Below are positions 55,473-63,757 of a DNA stretch of 64,000 nt, in pieces (position 1 is the first letter of the stretch; the number at the start of each line of letters is the position of its first letter). This DNA is from Pseudomonadales bacterium. GTDB lineage: Bacteria > Pseudomonadota > Gammaproteobacteria > Pseudomonadales > Azotimanducaceae. The stretch is from positions 35,197 through 99,196 of the forward strand of contig SLQW01000009.1 of NCBI GenBank assembly GCA_007131295.1. Reading direction: 5' to 3'. The notes under the pieces are model-generated. The model worked only from the letters and a program-made list of their open reading frames with translations. It ran no database searches and was not told where the DNA came from. Made by a program: the position numbers and the translations under genes.

Positions 55473-56405
55473 ATGGCGGCACCGAATTTCGCGGATCGCG
55501 ATGGGCTGATCTGGTTCGACGGGGAGCTCGTTCCCTGGCGCGACGCGAAGGTGCATGTGCTCACGCACACGCTGCACTACGGGCTCGGCGTGTTCGAAGG
55601 GGTGCGCGCCTACAACACGCCCGACGGTCCCTGCATCTTTCGTCTCGAAGCCCATACCAATCGCCTGTTCAACAGTGCGCACATCCTTGGCATGAAGATT
55701 CCCTGGACCCGGGAAGAGTTGAATGAGGCGCAGAAACTGATCATTCGTGCCAACGAACTGGACGAATGCTACCTGCGCCCGATGTGCTTCTATGGATCGG
55801 AAGCCATGGGCTTGCGGGCGGAGGGTTTGTCCACTCACTGCATCATCGCTGCCTGGCCATGGCCATCCTATATGGACCCAGAGGCGAGAGAGCGTGGCAT
55901 CAAGGTCCGCACTTCCTCCTACACGCGACACCACGTCAACATCACGATGTGCAAGGCGAAGGCGAATGGCAACTACATAAACTCTATGCTCGCCCTGCGC
56001 GAGGCCCAGGAGTGCGGTGCGGAGGAGGCGCTGCTGCTCGACAATGAAGGCTACGTGGCTGAGGGCAGCGGTGAAAACATTTTCCTTGTCCGCGGTGACA
56101 AACTGCATACGCCAGAGCTGACGTCATGCCTTGACGGTATCACTAGGGGTGCGATTTTCGCCTTTGCAGAGGAGCTTGGGCTTCCGATCATCGAGCGACG
56201 TATCACCCGGGACGAGGTGTACATCGCCGACGAAGCGTTTTTCACTGGGACGGCGGCCGAGGTTCTGCCGATTCGAGAGCTCGACGGTCGCAATATCGGT
56301 GACGGGCGCCCTGGTCCCATCACCCGCAAGTTCCAGACGCTTTACTTCGACCAGGTTCGTGGCAAGCGCAATGCCCACAAGGAATGGTTGACGCCGGTTC
56401 GCTGA
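55473..56405 (+). CDS. ilvE: Branched-chain amino-acid aminotransferase
   Basis: 310 residues of the class IV PLP aminotransferases. THTLHYGLGVFEGVRAY and the PLP lysine (Lys163, in KAKANGNYIN) are present, as is the late EGSGENIFLV and FFTGTAAEVLPI. It interconverts branched-chain keto acids and amino acids, together with ilvD in this window. In Pseudomonas waaF follows; here the next 49 bases lead into a remnant of waaC. Confidence 0.97.
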   Translation: MAAPNFADRDGLIWFDGELVPWRDAKVHVLTHTLHYGLGVFEGVRAYNTPDGPCIFRLEAHTNRLFNSAHILGMKIPWTREELNEAQKLIIRANELDECYLRPMCFYGSEAMGLRAEGLSTHCIIAAWPWPSYMDPEARERGIKVRTSSYTRHHVNITMCKAKANGNYINSMLALREAQECGAEEALLLDNEGYVAEGSGENIFLVRGDKLHTPELTSCLDGITRGAIFAFAEELGLPIIERRITRDEVYIADEAFFTGTAAEVLPIRELDGRNIGDGRPGPITRKFQTLYFDQVRGKRNAHKEWLTPVR

Positions 56406-56454
56406 TACCTGTGGATGCCAACGGCGCCATGCGGTCGTCGTTGCCGTCCCGGCA

Positions 56455-56550
56455 ATGGTGAAGGCGCTCCTGGTGAAGACTTCGTCGCTCGGTGACGTCG
56501 TTCATCCGGCGCTCATGCCGACCCTCGAAGCGAATGAGTGGGCAAGATGA
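56455..56550 (+). pseudogene. waaC: Remnant of waaC (heptosyltransferase I): a 31-codon mini-frame
   Basis: The frame ATG (56455) to TGA (56548-56550) reads MVKALLVKTSSLGDVVH and then a short tail, PALMPTLEANEWAR. The first seventeen residues match the start of WaaC heptosyltransferases (V-L-I-V-K-T-S-S-x-G-D-V-V-H), the ADP-heptose-binding first strand and loop. The remaining ~290 residues are absent. The TGA overlaps the waaG ATG as ATGA, so the frame keeps what looks like the original start and stop and is consistent with an in-frame internal deletion. It cannot be a working enzyme, though it may still be translated and keep waaG coupled. Confidence 0.6.
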
Positions 56551-57662
56551 AGATCGCATTCCTTCTCCACACGTATTTTCCTTACGGCGGGCTGCAGCGC
56601 GACCTGTTCGCCGTGGCTTCCCGCTGCGCCGAAGCCGGTCATGAGGTGCGCATCCACGCCCAGCGCTGGGAGGGTGAGCGGCCTGCCGGTTGTGATGTGA
56701 ACTGCCTTCCGGTCAACGGCCGCAGCAACCATGCCCGCGCTCAGCGCTTCGCGGCGGAAGCGGTGGCCGCTGCTGAGGCCTGGGATGCCGATCGAATAGT
56801 CGGTTTCGACAAGATGCCCGGACTCGATCTCTATTTCGCTGCCGACCCTTGCCTCGTCGACAAGGCGCATGGGGAGCGCTCCCGTCTCTACCGTCTGACG
56901 CCGCGCTTCCGCCAGTTCGCGGCCATGGAGCGGGGCGTGTTCGGCAGCGAGGCGAGCACACGCATTCTGCTGCTCGACGGCCGCCAGGAGCCGGTGTACC
57001 GGCGCTGGTACGACACCCATCCGGATCGCTTTGTGCATCTGCGTCCTGGTGTTGCGCGTGACCGCCGGATGGGCGCAGATGCGGACGCATTGCGTCGTGC
57101 CGGTCGCGCCGCCCTGGGCGTGGCTGACGAGACCCACCTGTTGTTGCTGCTCGGTTCCGACTTTCACCGCAAGGGTGCAGACCGGGCCATTTGCGCTCTG
57201 GCTGCGCTGCCCGCCGACGTTCGGGAGCGGACCCGTCTGCTGTTGGTCGGTGCCGACTCACCGAAGCGGATGCAACGGCTCGCCTCGCGGCTGCGAGTCG
57301 CGGACGCGGTCGAGTTCAGTCCGGGACGTGAGGACGTACCCATGCTGCTGCAGGCGGCAGACCTGCTCTTGCACCCGGCGCGGGTGGAGAACACGGGCAC
57401 GGTGCTGTTGGAAGCGCTGGTGGCGGGCCTGCCCGTATTGACTACGGCTGCGTGCGGTTATGCGCCCCACATCGACTCTGCGGCAGCCGGGGTCGTGCTC
57501 AGAGAGCCGTTCCGGCAGGCGGCGCTCGAAGCTGCGTTGCTGCGCATGCTGGCCCAGGGTCGGGGCAACTTTCGCCGCCGCGCCCTGGCTTATGCCGCCA
57601 ACACGGATCTGTACGGCATGCACGACCAGGTGCTAAAGGAGATCGAGGTCGGGTATGAATGA
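56547..57662 (+). CDS. waaG: LPS core glucosyltransferase WaaG
   Basis: 371 residues from the ATG at 56547 (a GTG at 56538 is a worse choice because the ATG overlaps the waaC-remnant stop). Nearly all blocks known from E. coli WaaG are seen: YFPYGGLQRDLF, GFDKMPGLDLYFAADPC, GSDFHRKGADRAI, ADLLLHPARVENTGTVLLEA and VAGLPVLTTAACGY. It is a GT4 enzyme that adds glucose to the second heptose of the inner core. It is intact, although the heptosyltransferase genes that usually precede it are missing here. Its stop is 8 bases into the next, damaged, gene. Confidence 0.95.
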   Translation: MKIAFLLHTYFPYGGLQRDLFAVASRCAEAGHEVRIHAQRWEGERPAGCDVNCLPVNGRSNHARAQRFAAEAVAAAEAWDADRIVGFDKMPGLDLYFAADPCLVDKAHGERSRLYRLTPRFRQFAAMERGVFGSEASTRILLLDGRQEPVYRRWYDTHPDRFVHLRPGVARDRRMGADADALRRAGRAALGVADETHLLLLLGSDFHRKGADRAICALAALPADVRERTRLLLVGADSPKRMQRLASRLRVADAVEFSPGREDVPMLLQAADLLLHPARVENTGTVLLEALVAGLPVLTTAACGYAPHIDSAAAGVVLREPFRQAALEAALLRMLAQGRGNFRRRALAYAANTDLYGMHDQVLKEIEVGYE

Positions 57663-58019
57663 AATCCATGCCCGGGAGCCGTTCTGCGACGTCTTGATGC
57701 AGCGCGACCCCTTCGCAGGGCACGCGTGCTGGATGGTCTGGCAAAGCTGCTGCTGGATCTCGAAGAGCGCGGTTGCGTGCACGGTGACCTCAAGGCCAGC
57801 AACATCCGCGTTGGCGCCGATGACCGGCCGGTACTGCTCGACGTGCAGGCACTCGGAACACGACCGGGGTTTCTGCGTTCCCGCATGCTCGCGCGGGATC
57901 GGTCGCGGCTGCTGCGTAACTGGGCGCATGATCCGGCAATCGGCATCGAGCTTACGCAGCGGCTCGGCCGTGGCCAGCGTACATGCACAGATGCGGGTGC
58001 AGGAGGATGGCAAGGATGA
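57655..58019 (+). pseudogene. Truncated, frameshifted LPS/sugar kinase (InaA/WaaP-like)
   Basis: Two disjoint pieces. An ATG at 57655, overlapping the waaG stop, opens MNEIHAREPFCDVLMQRDPF but goes on in a frame without kinase signal. In a different frame from about 57720, without a normal start (a GTG at 57726), comes the C-lobe LDLEERGCVHGDLKASN followed by a metal-binding LLDVQAL and a normal C-terminus ending at 58019. HGDLKASN is the catalytic loop of the InaA/WaaP-type kinases that follow waaG in Pseudomonas. The N-lobe with its ATP-binding lysine, normally over 100 residues, is missing. The stop overlaps the next start as ATGA. Confidence 0.7.
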
Positions 58020-58717
58020 CTTCAGCTACGGGACGCCGTCGATGGCTCAACCTCACGCCACGGCGCGTGGTGCTCTTGCTGATCATAGGGCTCGGCGTCT
58101 GGGCGATCGTGACCGAGCCGGTGGAGCGCGAGCAGCTGCTGGCCTGGGGTGAATGGCTGACGGCGCATCCGCTGACGCTCGTCGGTCTCGTAGTGCTGCA
58201 GGTGGTGTTGTTCGCATTGGCGCTGCCGGGTAGCGCGCTGCTTTGGGTGGTGGCCCCGTTTCTACCCTTCGGGCTGGCAGTCGTAGTGCTGGTTGTGGGC
58301 AGCGTGCTCGGTGCGCTCGCGGCCTGGCTGGTTGCGCGCTGGCTGGGTGCATCGGCGCGCAGCAGGGTTGCGTCACATCCGGTTTACGGGCTGCTTTCGC
58401 GCAACGCCGATCCCTTCACTCAATGTGCCCTGCGGATCCTGCCCGGCTTTCCCCATTCCGTCGTCAACTATGCCGGCGGCGCCCTGGCGCTGCCGCTTCC
58501 TGGGTTCCTGTTGGCCGCGTGCATCGGCCTGACGCTGAAGTGGATGCTCTATGTCAGTGCCATTCATGCACTGCTCGAGGCTGGCGACGATGCCGCAGGC
58601 ATCGACCTGCTGACGCTGGCGCCGCTGCTGCTGCTGGCGCTGTTTCTGGTGGGCGGGCGCTGGCTGGCGCGGCGCCTCGCGGCGCGTCGCGGGCGCAGGG
58701 AAGCCGGCGGCGGGTGA
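58016..58717 (+). CDS. TVP38/TMEM64 family (VTT domain) membrane protein
   Basis: 233 residues from the ATG at 58016, placed nine bases after AGGAGG; the frame is also open from 57983. It has about five membrane segments and the VTT core LRILPGFPHSVVNYAGGALALPL, a R-x-x-P-x-x-P type loop. Such proteins are thought to move lipids or lipid carriers between leaflets, as does the DedA protein at 47.8 kb. Its start overlaps the stop of the kinase remnant by ATGA, so it was probably co-translated with the LPS genes. It converges on the rhomboid gene. Confidence 0.9.
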   Translation: MTSATGRRRWLNLTPRRVVLLLIIGLGVWAIVTEPVEREQLLAWGEWLTAHPLTLVGLVVLQVVLFALALPGSALLWVVAPFLPFGLAVVVLVVGSVLGALAAWLVARWLGASARSRVASHPVYGLLSRNADPFTQCALRILPGFPHSVVNYAGGALALPLPGFLLAACIGLTLKWMLYVSAIHALLEAGDDAAGIDLLTLAPLLLLALFLVGGRWLARRLAARRGRREAGGG

Positions 58718-58723
58718 CGGGCG

Positions 58724-59653
58724 CTACGGCAACTGCAGCAGAACGGTCATCCAGCCGATCGCGATGATGAGCAGTGCGGCGATGCCACAGTAAGTCTGGT
58801 GGCGGGAACTCAGTTGCTCCGGTGCGAATGCGGTAACCGCCAGGCCGATCAGGACGCCAGCGCCGAAACCGGTGAAGTGTCCGATCACGTCGGTGTTTTC
58901 GCCGCCGACGCCGGTGAACGCGAGCAACGCGAAGGCTGCGAACAGGGGGGCTAAGCTCCGGCGCAAACCGAAGGCGCGGTGCCCTGCGCGCTGCCACATG
59001 AATGCACCGACCATCCCAAGGGCGCCGAATGTGGCGGTGGAAGCGCCAACGGAAGTGAAATCGTCGCCCTGAACCCAGGCGTTGCAGGCATTGCCGAGTG
59101 CGCCGCTTGCCAGAACCAGGAGCCAGCCGAGCCCTGACCCGAGGTTGCGGCCCACCATCAGTCCGATGACAACGCCGAATACCGAGTTGCCGAGAATGTG
59201 ACCGAAGTCGCCGTGGAGGGTGAGGGCGGTGACGGTACGCCACCACTCGCCGTCGCCGACCGCGCCGGCGTTCATGCGGCCGGCCCGGATCGCTTCGTCG
59301 CTGAGCAGGCCATAGCCTTCGAGAACCGGGATCATCCAGATCACGAACAGATAGCCGAGGACGCCAGGAATGCCGCTGTCCACTTCAGGCTGAGCGGCCT
59401 CGTGGCGCTGCGCCTGGGCATGATCACGAGCGTACTCCTCGAGTTCGTGACTGGCAGCGGCCGCCTTCTCCACGGGTACCCAAAGCTGCCACTCGCTCGT
59501 ATCCGCCCGATCCATGATGTTGTCGATGCCGACGGCGGTGAGCATGAATGCGGCATCGGCCACCTGATGGCGCCGGGGCGAGCGGTAGACGCAGAACCAG
59601 CCTTGCGAGGTGCTGTCGCTTTCCGGGCGCCGGCGCAGGGGGTGGTCGGTCAA
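58724..59653 (-). CDS. Rhomboid intramembrane serine protease with a GlpG-like N-domain
   Basis: 309 residues. Residues 15-80 are a small cytosolic domain (FCVYRSPRRHQVADAAFML, SEWQLWVPVEKAAAASHEL) that has the layout of the N-domain of GlpG. Six or so membrane helices follow with HGDFGHILGNSVF (His152, Asn156), the catalytic GASTATFG (Ser205) and the histidine in VIGHFTGFGAG (His259). It cuts membrane proteins inside the bilayer; the target is unknown. It starts four bases inside the end of the SDR gene. Confidence 0.94.
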   Translation of the reverse strand: MTDHPLRRRPESDSTSQGWFCVYRSPRRHQVADAAFMLTAVGIDNIMDRADTSEWQLWVPVEKAAAASHELEEYARDHAQAQRHEAAQPEVDSGIPGVLGYLFVIWMIPVLEGYGLLSDEAIRAGRMNAGAVGDGEWWRTVTALTLHGDFGHILGNSVFGVVIGLMVGRNLGSGLGWLLVLASGALGNACNAWVQGDDFTSVGASTATFGALGMVGAFMWQRAGHRAFGLRRSLAPLFAAFALLAFTGVGGENTDVIGHFTGFGAGVLIGLAVTAFAPEQLSSRHQTYCGIAALLIIAIGWMTVLLQLP

Positions 59654-60465
59654 GAGGCGGCCTGTTGCGGTGGCGTCGCCTGACCCGTGACCATGGCGGC
59701 AGTGAAACCCCCGTCCACTAGCAGGTTGACGCCGTTGACGTAGCTGGCGAGGTCAGAGCCTAGAAAGGCCAGCGCGCGGGCCATATCGTCCGCAGTGGCA
59801 ACCCGGCCGGCGCCTTCGGCGATTGCCCAGTCGATGATGGCGTCGGACATGGTCTGACGGAATTCGGGCAGGAGTGGCGTGTCCACAGGGGACGGGCAGA
59901 TGCTGTTGACGCGCACGCCGCGGCGGATCGCCGGTCGGCTCGCGACCATGGTGTAAACCTGTACTGCCTGCTTTGAGAAGAAGTAACCGTCGGCCACCGC
60001 TTCGGCGTGATCGTGCACCCACGCCAGCGCCTCGTCCCAGCTGCCGATACCGAGCAGTTCCATGATCACCGGGAGGTTGTCGGGCCACTGGTTACCGGCA
60101 GTGGAGGCGGTGTTAACCACGGCACCTCCCGCGTTCATGGATGGCAGCAGGCGTTCCGTCAGCCGTTTGAGTCCGAGCAGGTTTACGCGCATGACCTGTT
60201 CCGCCGGGCGCGTGGCGGCGATCCCTGCATTGTTGAAGAGCACGTCCACGTGCTCGCCGATGGCGCCTGCAGCGTTGTCGATCGCTACCGGGTTGCCCAT
60301 ATCGGTCTCGATGAAGCGTTCGACCGGCCGCTCGGGCTCGCGCAGGTCGAGCACCGTAATGTCTTCGGCCCCGAGGTCTCGCAGCAGGTCGAGCAGAGCG
60401 GCGCCGATGCCGGAGTAGGCACCGGTGATGACGATTTTTTTGCCAGCGTAGGACAGCAGGGACAT
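59650..60465 (-). CDS. Short-chain dehydrogenase/reductase (3-alpha-HSD/coniferyl-alcohol dehydrogenase-like)
   Basis: 271 residues from the ATG at 60465, preceded by GAGGAG. The nucleotide site TGAYSGIG (14-21), NNAG and the Tyr-x3-Lys pair YFFSK are present. The odd insert around NQWPDNLPVIMELLG and the C-terminal SICPSPVDTPLLPEF are like those of coniferyl-alcohol and 3-alpha-hydroxysteroid dehydrogenases. It lies between the acyltransferase (80-base gap) and rhomboid (4-base overlap). A small-molecule alcohol substrate is inferred. Confidence 0.9.
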   Translation of the reverse strand: MSLLSYAGKKIVITGAYSGIGAALLDLLRDLGAEDITVLDLREPERPVERFIETDMGNPVAIDNAAGAIGEHVDVLFNNAGIAATRPAEQVMRVNLLGLKRLTERLLPSMNAGGAVVNTASTAGNQWPDNLPVIMELLGIGSWDEALAWVHDHAEAVADGYFFSKQAVQVYTMVASRPAIRRGVRVNSICPSPVDTPLLPEFRQTMSDAIIDWAIAEGAGRVATADDMARALAFLGSDLASYVNGVNLLVDGGFTAAMVTGQATPPQQAAS

Positions 60466-60545
60466 GGCGTACTCCTCGGGTTGGTTGCGCGAATCGATCC
60501 GCATTGAGCCCGCGCCCGCGTCACTTGTAAACCGGACCAAGTGCG

Positions 60546-61478
60546 TCAGGAGTAGAACGGACGTGTCCCGGGAGGACGGGTCTTGAAGCGTCGGTGCAGC
60601 CAGAGGTACTGCTCCGGACGCTCGCGGATCGCTGTTTCGAGACAGGCATTGAGCAACGCCGCGTCGGCGCGTGGGTCTGAGCCGGGAAACGGGCGGGGCA
60701 GGGTGCGGAAGCGGGCGGTGAAGCTCGACTGATCGGTGTTGCGCCAGTGCTCCAGGCGCAGGACGCGGGCGCCGGTCAGCCGGGCGATGCGCGCGGGAGA
60801 CGTGAGCGTTGCCGCGGGGATGCCGAAAAACGGCAGAAACTCGGAGCTGCGGGCGCCGTGATCCTGATCGGCGGCGAACCAGATCGCGCGCCCGGCGCGC
60901 AGCCGCGCGATCACGGTGCGCAGGTCCCGGTGGTCGATCAGGCGGCCGAAGCCGCGGCGCCCCGCGCTCTGCATCCACTCCAGTGCCGCATTGCGCTGCC
61001 GGCGGTACACCGCATCGAGGGGCCAGCGCCGGGCAAGCAGGGCGCCTACGAGCTCCAGCGTCACGAAGTGAGCACCGACCACGAGTACGCCCCGACCGCT
61101 GGCCAGAGCCGCCTCGAATTGATCGCCGCCCTCGACCTCGAGACGGGCGTCCAGCGCCGCCAGGTCGGCGAACCACGCGCGGCCCGTTTCCATGATCGCG
61201 ATACCGCAGGCCTCGAAATGGCGGCGCGCCAGGGACCTTCGCTCCGTGGCCGGGATTTCCGGGAGGCAGTTTTCCAGGTTGGTCATGACGACCCTGCGGC
61301 GATGGCGGGCGAGGTGCGCCGCACTGCGCCCGAGCAGGCGTCCGAGCTTCGGGTGCCAGGACGCGGGCAGGGCCGTCAGGATCCGCACCAGGGCGATGGC
61401 GCACCAGGTGCCCCAGAAGCGGGGATGGGCCGGATGAGCGGAACGCTTGCGACGACGGGAGCCCAATGGCGCCTCCAT
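60546..61478 (-). CDS. LpxL/HtrB family lipid A late acyltransferase
   Basis: 310 residues with an N-terminal membrane anchor (about 25-45) and the family's H-x4-E active site as HFVTLE (His137, Glu142), followed by YRRQRNAALEWM and the FAADQDHGARSSEFLPFFG block. Enzymes of this family add a secondary acyl chain to Kdo2-lipid A; the exact chain and position cannot be read from sequence. It is the first gene of a minus-strand run with the SDR and rhomboid genes, facing away from waaA and its SDR. Confidence 0.92.
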   Translation of the reverse strand: MEAPLGSRRRKRSAHPAHPRFWGTWCAIALVRILTALPASWHPKLGRLLGRSAAHLARHRRRVVMTNLENCLPEIPATERRSLARRHFEACGIAIMETGRAWFADLAALDARLEVEGGDQFEAALASGRGVLVVGAHFVTLELVGALLARRWPLDAVYRRQRNAALEWMQSAGRRGFGRLIDHRDLRTVIARLRAGRAIWFAADQDHGARSSEFLPFFGIPAATLTSPARIARLTGARVLRLEHWRNTDQSSFTARFRTLPRPFPGSDPRADAALLNACLETAIRERPEQYLWLHRRFKTRPPGTRPFYS

Positions 61479-61691
61479 AGCGATCGGCCGGCCAGTGTAG
61501 CGCTGCGCTGAGCGGTTCCGGCAGCGCTGACGCGGCCACGCAGGCGGTCACCGGCCCGGTCCAGCCGAAGCGCAAGGGGAAGCGGCGGCTCGTAATGCTG
61601 CGGGCGGAAGTCGGCATGGTGAATGATTGTCCCCGATACGGCGCTGGCATGTCGCTATACTGGCCCGGCCGCCGGAGACGAGGGGAGCATC

Positions 61692-62486
61692 ATGGGACGC
61701 CTGGACGGCAAGATAGCCATTGTGGTCGGCGCCGGTCAGACGCCCGGCGCAACGCTGGGAAACGGGCGGGCAACCGCCCTGCGCTTCGCCGAGGAGGGCG
61801 CGAGAGTACTGCTCGTCGATCGTCGCGAAGACTCCGCCGCAGAAACGCTGGCCATGGTCCGGGACAGGGGTGGTGACGGTGCCGTGCAAGTGGCGGACAT
61901 CACGCGCGAGGCCGACTGCAAGGCGTTGATCGACGCTTGCGTGCAGCGCTACGGTCGGATCGACATTCTCCACAACAACGTCGGTATCGGCGCCGGTGAT
62001 CGCGGTGCGGGAAGCATGACCGAAGCGGTTTGGGACCAGATTTTCGCCACCAATCTCAAGGGGGTGATGCTGGTCTGCAAACACGCCTTGCCCGTGCTTC
62101 GCACACAGGGCGCTGGTGTCATCACCAACATCTCCTCGGTTGCAGCAGTCTGCGCCGTGGGCCTGGTTGCCTACAAATCATCGAAGGCCGCACTGAATGC
62201 CTACACTCACGCGCTTGCTACCGGCAATGCCCGCTACGGAATCCGCGCCAACGTGATCATGCCTGGACTCATGGATACGCCCATGGCCATCGAGGGACAC
62301 GTGGCGGCGGGTCGCGATCGCGACGAGCTGATCCGGCAGCGCAACGCCATGGTGCCGCTCGGAGGGCGCATGGGCGACGCTTGGGATGTCGCCAACGCGG
62401 CGCTGTTCCTCGCATCCGACGAGGCCCGCTTCATCACCGGCGTCTGTCTGCCGGTGGATGGCGGCCAGGCAGCCAGGATCGGCTGA
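61692..62486 (+). CDS. Short-chain dehydrogenase/reductase
   Basis: 264 residues from the ATG at 61692. The dinucleotide loop is the extended form GAGQTPGATLGNG, the NNVG motif follows, and the active-site pair is YKSSK. The end is a normal SDR C-terminus (GVCLPVDGGQAARIG). The substrate is unknown. Position 61656-61661 holds a TATACT like a -10, but the -35 spacing is poor. Eleven bases separate its stop from waaA. Confidence 0.92.
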   Translation: MGRLDGKIAIVVGAGQTPGATLGNGRATALRFAEEGARVLLVDRREDSAAETLAMVRDRGGDGAVQVADITREADCKALIDACVQRYGRIDILHNNVGIGAGDRGAGSMTEAVWDQIFATNLKGVMLVCKHALPVLRTQGAGVITNISSVAAVCAVGLVAYKSSKAALNAYTHALATGNARYGIRANVIMPGLMDTPMAIEGHVAAGRDRDELIRQRNAMVPLGGRMGDAWDVANAALFLASDEARFITGVCLPVDGGQAARIG

Positions 62487-62497
62487 GGCCGCGGCCG

Positions 62498-63757
62498 GTG
62501 CTACGCGCGGTCTACACGCTCGTTTATCTGCTGGCCCTGCCGCTGCTGCTGCTGCGCCTGTACTGGCGCGGGCGCAAAGAGCCGCGTCATCGCCACGATA
62601 TTGCGGCTCGGTTCGGTCGTTGGGCGGAAGCCCCCGAGTCCGGGGCGTTCTGGGTCCATGCTGTCTCGGTCGGCGAGACCGTCGCGGCGGTGCCGCTGCT
62701 ACGCAGCCTCGAGGCGCTGGCGCCGAGCACGCCGCGCATCCTGACCGTCGCGACCGCGGCCGGGCATGAGCGCGCCGAGGCGCTGCTCGGTGGCAGCGTG
62801 CATCTTTCCTGGCTGCCCTGGGATCTTCCCTGGTGCGTGCGTGCGTTTTTGCGGCGGACCCGGCCGCGCCTTCTCATCCTGATTGAAACCGAGCTGTGGC
62901 CTAACCTCATCCACGAGTGCGGGCGCTTCGGCATCCGGGTCGTGCTGGTGAATGGAAGGCTTTCGGCGCGTTCCGCCGCCGGGTACCGGCGTATTGCGCC
63001 ACTAACCCGGAAGATGCTTTCGGGCATCGATCTGATTGCTTGTCAGGATGCGGCCAGCGCAGCTCGGTTCCGTGAACTCGGTGCCCGGCCAGAGCAGGTC
63101 GTTTGCCCGGGCAACATCAAATTCGACGCTCTGCTGCCTGGTGACCTGTCGGTGCGCATGGATAGGGCGCGGGAGCGGCTCGGTGTAGACGACGGACCGC
63201 TGCTGATCGCCGCGAGCACTCATGAGGGCGAGGAGGCATTGCTTCTGCGCGCCTTCGTGCCGTTGCTCGAGCGTCACCCGGACTGGCGACTGTTGATCGT
63301 GCCGCGGCACGCGCATCGCTTCGATTCCGTATGGCAGCTGCTGGAGCGCTCACCATTGGCCTCGGCCCGTCTCTCGGCGGGAGAAGTGCCGGCTGGCTCC
63401 CGACTCCTGCTCGGAGATCTCATGGGGGAATTGTTCCCGCTGTATGGTCTTGCAGATGCAGCCTTTCTCGGCGGATCCCTCGTGCCTCATGGCGGTCACA
63501 ATCCCATCGAGCCGGCCTGGCATGGCGTTCCCGTGTTCAGCGGTCGGCATTTGTTCAACTTTCAGGACGTCGCGGAGCGCTTCCTGGCAGCGGGCGCGCT
63601 CGAGATCGTCGAGGACGCCGATGCGCTGGCCGCCGCCATGCAACGGCTGCTGGACGACGACTCGCTCTGGCAGCGGCGCAGCGACGGCGCACGTGCGGTG
63701 GTGGAAGCTAATCGCGGGGCCCTCGGCGCCATCCTGGCAGCCATACGTCCTCTGTGA
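62498..63757 (+). CDS. waaA: Kdo transferase WaaA
   Basis: 419 residues from a GTG. It has the N-terminal membrane helix, FWVHAVSVGETVAAVPLLRSL with the proposed catalytic Glu60, ETELWPNLI, GRLSARSA and the C-terminal GGSLVPHGGHNPIEPA. It transfers Kdo to lipid IVA, the base on which heptose and glucose are normally built. So Kdo2-lipid A synthesis is coded in this window although waaC is degraded. The SDR gene precedes it by eleven bases. Confidence 0.95.
   Translation: MLRAVYTLVYLLALPLLLLRLYWRGRKEPRHRHDIAARFGRWAEAPESGAFWVHAVSVGETVAAVPLLRSLEALAPSTPRILTVATAAGHERAEALLGGSVHLSWLPWDLPWCVRAFLRRTRPRLLILIETELWPNLIHECGRFGIRVVLVNGRLSARSAAGYRRIAPLTRKMLSGIDLIACQDAASAARFRELGARPEQVVCPGNIKFDALLPGDLSVRMDRARERLGVDDGPLLIAASTHEGEEALLLRAFVPLLERHPDWRLLIVPRHAHRFDSVWQLLERSPLASARLSAGEVPAGSRLLLGDLMGELFPLYGLADAAFLGGSLVPHGGHNPIEPAWHGVPVFSGRHLFNFQDVAERFLAAGALEIVEDADALAAAMQRLLDDDSLWQRRSDGARAVVEANRGALGAILAAIRPL

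Noticed and set aside
61627..61661. A promoter before the SDR-waaA pair (TTGTCC and TATACT)
   Set aside because: The spacer is 23 bases, too long for a standard sigma-70 promoter.
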